A stretch of 5,614 bases of DNA from contig JARIHM010000140.1 in NCBI GenBank assembly GCA_029288275.1, forward strand, positions 1-5,614. The letters run 5' to 3'. The notes under the pieces are model-generated. The model was not told where the DNA came from. It saw only the letters and a list, made by a program, of their open reading frames with translations, and searched no databases. The translations under genes and the position numbers were made by a program. Positions 5,534 to 5,614 of this stretch are shown piece after piece. The first letter of the stretch is position 1, and the number at the start of each line of letters is the position of its first letter. The DNA is from Candidatus Saccharimonadota bacterium (GTDB lineage: Bacteria; Patescibacteriota; Saccharimonadia; UBA4664).

Positions 5534-5601
5534 CCCTTCAATGCCGCGCCATCCGGCGTTTTGTGCGAGACCCAAGACAAAGGGTAACGGGAATTGAAGG
5601 G
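5534..5601. repeat. 9-bp inverted repeat enclosing two small hairpins
   Basis: CCCTTCAAT (5534-5542) is the exact reverse complement of ATTGAAGGG (5593-5601). The 50 bases between them can form GCCG/CGGC (5543-5546 / 5554-5557) directly against the outer stem and TTTGT/ACAAA (5560-5564 / 5577-5581). Together these could make a three-way junction on either strand, such as an RNA leader or a DNA operator. I recognise no known riboswitch, tRNA or other RNA family here. The short inner stems could arise by chance; the outer one is more notable. Confidence 0.4.
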
Positions 5602-5614
5602 ACTAATCTACCTG

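Noticed and set aside
5585..5605. tRNA T-arm on the minus strand (TTCAATTC loop)
   Set aside because: The position before TTC is C rather than the G needed to close the T stem, and no acceptor, D or anticodon arm can be traced.
5538..5612. Minus-strand frame open from the right edge to a TGA at 5538-5540, possibly the C-terminus of a convergent gene (ending RTKRRMARH)
   Set aside because: Only about 24 codons are visible and one open frame of three is expected by chance. It would fit the bidirectional hairpin, but there is no recognisable domain to support it.

Overview
This window reads as one strand of a compact bacterial chromosome. Eight genes lie on the + strand, packed head to tail, and they occupy almost everything up to about position 5428. 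Most junctions are overlaps: 8 bases, then ATGA, ATGA, 10 bases, direct abutment, and finally TAATG. The only real gap inside the gene run is 45 bases, at 4674-4718. TGA is a normal stop in three genes, so the code looks standard, which excludes lineages that read UGA as glycine or tryptophan. GC is about 59% in the eleven 60-base lines I counted by hand. Gene compactness, the minimal carboxypeptidase and the motif style fit a small-genome bacterium (Patescibacteria/Saccharibacteria-like) or a Chloroflexota/Actinomycetota-like background. I cannot settle the lineage from this sequence.

Positions 1-2787 hold scpA (its first few codons lie off the left edge), scpB, an RsuA/RluB-family rRNA pseudouridine synthase and a short D-alanyl-D-alanine carboxypeptidase. 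Positions 2778-4673 hold the double-GTPase ribosome factor der and peptidyl-tRNA hydrolase pth. The order scpA-scpB-rluB-(x)-der matches a cluster known from Actinomycetota, where x is cmk. Here x is the carboxypeptidase. Together these genes serve chromosome segregation, ribosome building, recycling of stalled peptidyl-tRNA and cell-wall trimming, a typical growth-linked housekeeping operon.

Positions 4674-5428 look like a second, small transcription unit. It has an extended -10 promoter candidate, a strong ribosome binding site, a two-helix membrane protein resembling one DUF308/HdeD unit, and a Nudix hydrolase coupled to it by TAATG.

Positions 5429-5614 carry no convincing gene. They hold a strong hairpin with A- and T-tracts (5475-5530), very likely a terminator that could work in both directions. 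It is followed by a 9-bp inverted repeat (5534-5542 / 5593-5601).

I see no defence system, mobile element, CRISPR or tRNA/rRNA. The points most worth a second look are substitutions in normally invariant motifs: G4 of the first Der GTPase domain and the GHNG motif of Pth. The carboxypeptidase in the cmk slot, the DUF308-like/Nudix pair and the structured 3' region also merit attention.
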